The notes under the pieces: generated by a model
What the model was told of the DNA's origin: nothing
Database searches by the model: none
The model's input: the letters and a program-made list of their open reading frames with translations, nothing else
From: an uncultured Paracoccaceae bacterium
GTDB lineage: Bacteria > Pseudomonadota > Alphaproteobacteria > Rhodobacterales > Rhodobacteraceae
Direction: 5' to 3'
Length of the DNA: 64,000 nt
Assembly: GCA_937872465.1 (NCBI GenBank)
Contig: CALMSR010000024.1
Span: 27,883 to 91,882, forward strand
Shown: positions 60,950 to 64,000 of the stretch, in pieces
Position numbering within the stretch: position 1 is the first letter of the stretch
Layout: each line of letters starts with the position of its first letter
Program-made: the position numbers and the translations under genes

Positions 60950-61284
60950 AGATCGACCGCGCCCGCCTCCGCATCGTCCGCCACCTCGAGGCTGGCGACC
61001 CGGAGCAACCGACGGTCGGCCTGGTCCTGGCGATCGGCACCCACCAGTGGGAATGCTGGCCGATCACGGCCATCACCGAGCACATGCTGCGCGACTGGGC
61101 CGACCGGCGCCTCGACCGCGGCGGGGCCGACGAGGCGCAGGTGCTGGCGTGGATCGAGAGGCAGTTCGTGCGCGAGGAGCTGCCGAAGCTCTCGGCGCAC
61201 CAGCGGATCGCCATGATCAGGGACGGGCTGCTGGTGCCGGTGATGCCGCATCCGGGCCGGGACGTTGATCGAACGGGTCTCTGA
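60946..61284 (+). CDS. Hypothetical prophage protein
   Basis: 112 residues (MKIDRARLRIVRHLEAGD, then VGLVLAIGTHQWECWPI and WIERQFVREELPKLSAHQRIA). ATGA-coupled upstream. Its last 68 bases overlap the end of the convergent HEPN gene. No domain recognised. Confidence 0.55.
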   Translation: MKIDRARLRIVRHLEAGDPEQPTVGLVLAIGTHQWECWPITAITEHMLRDWADRRLDRGGADEAQVLAWIERQFVREELPKLSAHQRIAMIRDGLLVPVMPHPGRDVDRTGL

Positions 61285-62194
61285 AGAGTGACTCAAGCCC
61301 CGACGCCTGCCGCTTCTCCCCACCCTCGTCGATCCGGAATGCCAGCCTCGTGACAATGTCCGAGAAATGGTCAGCGAGGACCGACAGGTACTGCGGGGTG
61401 ACCTCAGCGACGTACTTTCCGTCTTGGTCGCGACCATTCCCATGAACGCAGGCGTGTCGAAGCCGAGTTGATTTCAGGACAAGGTCACGGGCCGCCTTTT
61501 CGCCCGGAAGAAGGTGATGACCTATTGCGGCCCGCAGCATGCCGTTGACGAACTCGAAGCGGTGGAACTGCATCTTTCTGAGCTGAGCCACTACTATGTT
61601 CCGCGCGAGGTCCGGCTCGGCGGCTACTCGCGCCAGCGAGACGTTCGCTCCCTTCAGCTCTGGATGCCATTTGATGATGGCTGCAACGACCTTCTGGTCG
61701 CCATGGGCCAGATTGACGACAGCATCGGACAGGTAGGCCTCGAGAATCGAGAACAGCTGGACGAGAAGCATTCGGTTCCCGGCAGACACATATCGATCGT
61801 CGCTGATGTTGTTGAGCATCAGGCGCCACTCCTGCATGGACGCATCGAAGATGCCCCGGGGGTGCAGCTCCGGCTCAAGCTCGTCGATCCATTCGTCGTA
61901 GTGGTAGTCGAAGTGCTCGAAAGTCCCTGTCTGCGATGGGTCGTCGGTCAGGAAGACTTCCCACCCTCCCAAGTGGGCGCGGATCGTCGCGGAGAAACTT
62001 TCGGCGCAGGTCTTGCAGTCAAGCTCTATTTCAATGGTCGCCTCGCCGTCGGATGCCCGCTCAGTGCTGGTATCTGCTACCGGGACTTCCTCTGGCCAGG
62101 CGTCAACCACGTGACCGCACCGCGGGCAATGCATGACGACGTGGAACTCTTCCTTGATTGTCGACACCCTCGTCTCCTCGTTTGCGTCGACCAT
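61217..62194 (-). CDS. Zinc-ribbon and HEPN-like domain protein
   Basis: 325 residues from ATG 62194. The N-terminal zinc ribbon has C23-P-R-C26 and C60-K-T-C63. The C-terminal ~200 residues are helical and contain an Rx4H motif, R246-HACV-H251, within RLRHACVHGNG, typical of HEPN ribonuclease or toxin-like domains; LLVQLFSILEAYLSDAVVNL is a matching first helix. It stands alone against the neighbouring plus-strand genes, like a phage cargo gene. Defence, superinfection exclusion or toxin activity is inferred. Confidence 0.65.
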   Translation of the reverse strand: MVDANEETRVSTIKEEFHVVMHCPRCGHVVDAWPEEVPVADTSTERASDGEATIEIELDCKTCAESFSATIRAHLGGWEVFLTDDPSQTGTFEHFDYHYDEWIDELEPELHPRGIFDASMQEWRLMLNNISDDRYVSAGNRMLLVQLFSILEAYLSDAVVNLAHGDQKVVAAIIKWHPELKGANVSLARVAAEPDLARNIVVAQLRKMQFHRFEFVNGMLRAAIGHHLLPGEKAARDLVLKSTRLRHACVHGNGRDQDGKYVAEVTPQYLSVLADHFSDIVTRLAFRIDEGGEKRQASGLESLFRDPFDQRPGPDAASPAPAARP

Positions 62195-62282
62195 CTCCCG
62201 GAACCATCTCTCCTGCAAGCCGCCGCCCGCGGGGCACTCAAGGCCAGCGCAGCGGCGGCATCGAGCAGGGAAAGACAGACAG

Positions 62283-62735
62283 ATGAACAGCAAGGAGAAG
62301 ACCCTCCTTCACATTCGCCGGGTCGCCGAACTGATGGGCGACAGCGCACAGGAGATCATCCGGCGCGGCACCGCCCACGACGCCTCCAAGCTCACCTCCG
62401 GCGAGCTCGGTCCGCTCGCGGAGATGGACGCGCTGATCGCCCGAGATGGCAACGTGCCCTTCGGATCCGAGGCATACGAGCAGCGCCGCACGATGCTCGG
62501 GCCGATGCTCGATCATCACTACGCGCACAACAGCCACCATCCCGAGCACTACCATAACGGCGTGTCGGGGATGTGCCTGTTCGACGTCGTCGAGATGCTG
62601 ATGGACTGGAAGGCGGCCAGCGAGCGCGGCGAGCAGTCCAGCATCGGGATGGAGGCGGCGTTCGCCAGGTTCGGGATTCACGGCCAGCTGGCCGATGTGA
62701 TCCGGAACACCGTCGAGCGGAGAGGATGGGAATGA
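62283..62735 (+). CDS. DUF5662-like protein
   Basis: 150 residues. LHIRRVAELMGDSAQEIIRRGTAHDASKL, then HHYAHNSHHPEHYHNG match a His-rich phage family (DUF5662), possibly HD-type metal-binding. ATGA couples it to the next gene. Activity not established. Confidence 0.7.
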   Translation: MNSKEKTLLHIRRVAELMGDSAQEIIRRGTAHDASKLTSGELGPLAEMDALIARDGNVPFGSEAYEQRRTMLGPMLDHHYAHNSHHPEHYHNGVSGMCLFDVVEMLMDWKAASERGEQSSIGMEAAFARFGIHGQLADVIRNTVERRGWE

Positions 62736-63175
62736 TCACCCCCGACCGCATCAAGGCGTTCTTGGACGACTTGGCGCTGGTGTCCGCGAAGCATGGGCTC
62801 GAGGTCTATCCAGCTCCGACAGGTGAAATCGCCGTTGCTGAAATCGCCACGCGGTCCGGCTGGGAGGGCTACTACGCCTGCGACACGAAGTGCACGGGTG
62901 AGCGCTGGACGATCGGCCCCTATGACCATCATGCCAAGTGCAACGGGTGTATCGCCGACCAGTTCAGCCTGAACGTCTCCACCATCACCGGACACCAGCG
63001 CATCGCTCTGGCGCGGTCGCTCACCGCCATCAAGGAGCAGGCGACCTACAAGTCCGACGTGCTCCGGGTGATGCACCAGAACGCCGCGGCGCTTCATCGG
63101 CGCGGCCGCATCACCGACGCCGAGATGCGGGAGTTCGACGAACTTTGCCTGATCTCTCCCTCGAGCAGGAGCTGA
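62732..63175 (+). CDS. Cys-rich phage protein with antitoxin-like C-terminal segment
   Basis: 147 residues from ATG 62732, overlapping the previous stop. CDTKC, HHAKCNGC form a probable zinc site. The C-terminal YKSDVLRVMHQNAAALHRRGRITDAEMREFDELCL, written here in one family-typical order of short motifs, resembles the N-terminal segment of HigA/Xre-type antitoxins (e.g. EMREFDELCL), but no helix-turn-helix follows. Confidence 0.5.
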   Translation: MITPDRIKAFLDDLALVSAKHGLEVYPAPTGEIAVAEIATRSGWEGYYACDTKCTGERWTIGPYDHHAKCNGCIADQFSLNVSTITGHQRIALARSLTAIKEQATYKSDVLRVMHQNAAALHRRGRITDAEMREFDELCLISPSSRS

Positions 63176-63177
63176 CC

Positions 63178-63372
63178 ATGCCCTGGCTCTCCATCTTCTC
63201 CTGGCGTCTCGTCCACCTCTCCGGGCCGTGGGCCTACTGCGAGAACTGGCTCACCGGCGCCCGCGAGGCGGTCTGGCTCGGGGGTACCCGGGCCGACGTC
63301 GACCACGACTGGCTGGCCGGCGCCGCAACCTTCGCGGCCGGGCCCGATATCCCGACCGAGAGACAGGAGTGA
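63178..63372 (+). CDS. Hypothetical prophage protein
   Basis: 64 residues, Trp-rich (MPWLSIFSWRLVHLSGPWAY, then CENWLTGAREAVWLGG). AGGAG lies 6 bases upstream. Unknown function. Confidence 0.5.
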   Translation: MPWLSIFSWRLVHLSGPWAYCENWLTGAREAVWLGGTRADVDHDWLAGAATFAAGPDIPTERQE

Positions 63373-63471
63373 CGCCGTGATCCGCCCGACCGTGAGCACC
63401 TGCAACACGACCGACCGCAGTGCCCCTCGCGGTCGCAGCAATTCCGGGCCCGCCCTTCGCACCCGCAACAT

Positions 63472-63490
63472 CGCGCAATTTTATTGCGCG
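63472..63490 (+). terminator. 8-bp hairpin before the terminase gene
   Basis: CGCGCAAT and ATTGCGCG pair perfectly around TTT in the 197-base gap before the terminase gene. It could be a terminator or, given its place just upstream of the small terminase gene, part of a packaging (pac/cos) region. A weak GTG-initiated frame of about 59 codons also spans this gap but has little support. Confidence 0.4.
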
Positions 63491-63569
63491 CCGGGGACCC
63501 TGGCAGGGGGCCGGGTATCGTGGGTGGGCGGGCGATCCCGGTGTGTCGCGCGATAAAAAGTTGCCGAAA

Positions 63570-64000
63570 ATGGACCCATCAAGCAACAAGGTGAGGCCCT
63601 CGCGCGCCGCTAAGCCCCGGAAGAAGGGCACGGTCCTGTCCGTCTCCGAGATGGCCGACCTGCTTGGTGTCAACCGCGGAACGCTGTCGCGCTGGCTCGA
63701 GGTCGAGGACTGCCCCTACATCAGCCGGCCGGACGTGCCCGGCGGCCCATGGGAGATTTCGGCGCCGGCGGTGATCGAATGGTACGCCGCCCGCCGCGAG
63801 CGCCAGGCCGTCGAGAAGGTCGCCGGCAAGGCCGCTGACCGCACCCTCGATCAGGAGCTCGATCCCACGATGATCGACATCGACGAGGCCAAGCGCCGCA
63901 AGGCAGTCGCGGACGCCATGATCCGCGAAATCGATCTCGACCGCACCGCGGGGTCCGTCGTCCCGATCTCCGACATCGCCGAGATCGTCACCCGGGAATA
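63570..64000 (+). CDS. Phage terminase small subunit, Nu1-like (partial)
   Basis: 143 residues are visible before the right edge. The N-terminal winged helix-turn-helix (TVLSVSEMADLLGVNRGTLSRWLEV, then PYISRPDVPGGPWEISAPAVIEW) matches Nu1/terminase small subunits, followed by a helical segment (MIDIDEAKRRKAVADAMIREIDLDR). It recognises phage DNA for packaging. This starts the late genes of the element, which continue outside the window. Confidence 0.85.
   Translation, partial: MDPSSNKVRPSRAAKPRKKGTVLSVSEMADLLGVNRGTLSRWLEVEDCPYISRPDVPGGPWEISAPAVIEWYAARRERQAVEKVAGKAADRTLDQELDPTMIDIDEAKRRKAVADAMIREIDLDRTAGSVVPISDIAEIVTRE

Overview
The window looks like a chromosomal segment of a GC-rich alphaproteobacterium, most likely Rhodobacterales-like. 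The grounds are the mreBCD-mrdA-rodA block with leuA and kdsA nearby, SseB-family and histone H1-like proteins of the type seen in that order, a cbb3 oxidase operon, and pervasive ATGA stop/start overlaps. The species cannot be named from this sequence.

Region 1 (1-26,200) is accessory and partly decayed. It opens with the end of a membrane sugar/alcohol dehydrogenase operon (GMC subunit plus TAT-exported small subunit) and a divergent LysR gene. Next comes a duplicated stress-type module: a structured leader with an RpoH-like promoter, a protein joining a GreA/Rnk C-terminal-like domain to DUF1127, and a small membrane protein. The module occurs at 2,779-4,153 and again at 15,742-17,157, with a third, simpler copy at 14,231-14,832. 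Between the copies lies a nitric-oxide/low-oxygen island. A minus-strand operon holds truncated haemoglobin, hemerythrin, a small exported protein, an AhpD-like protein, DUF488 and a dead nitronate monooxygenase. Divergent from it is nsrR, with a perfect palindrome between them, followed by ccoN(amber)-ccoO-ccoQ-ccoP-DUF2189-ccoS and small genes. Further right are truncated M24 peptidase and serine recombinase fragments, a cluster best read as hydroxyproline/N-methylproline catabolism (TetR, proline racemase-family protein, Ldh-family reductase, OYE-type flavoprotein, P5C reductase), and a frameshifted IS256 element.

Region 2 (26,212-44,700) is core chromosome. It runs from tRNA-Gln through phosphomannomutase/phosphoglucomutase, kdsA, a uracil-DNA glycosylase homologue, an SseB-family protein, ghrA, an H1-like protein, the elongasome genes rodA-mrdA-mreD-mreC-mreB, an APC permease, leuA, an MFS transporter and rlmB. 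A large inverted repeat with a G8 loop lies at 32,183-32,310.

Region 3 (44,830-64,000) is an integration hotspot followed by a prophage-like element. Two copies of the promoter and 5' half of tRNA-Tyr, 729 bp apart, flank an integrase remnant. The element then shows dense, translationally coupled small genes, an MbcA/ParS/Xre-like protein, an HNH endonuclease, SSB, a short RecT, a VRR-NUC nuclease, a palindromic operator cluster, an IS21 insertion, a D5/P4-type helicase, an iteron-like repeat array, a zinc-ribbon/HEPN protein and the start of a terminase small subunit at the right edge. No capsid, portal or tail genes are inside the window, and no complete integrase is visible.

The strongest candidates for undescribed biology are the duplicated leader + Rnk/DUF1127 fusion module, the iteron array beside the phage helicase, the ccoN in-frame amber codon, and the hemerythrin reading frame that runs without a stop into an exported protein.
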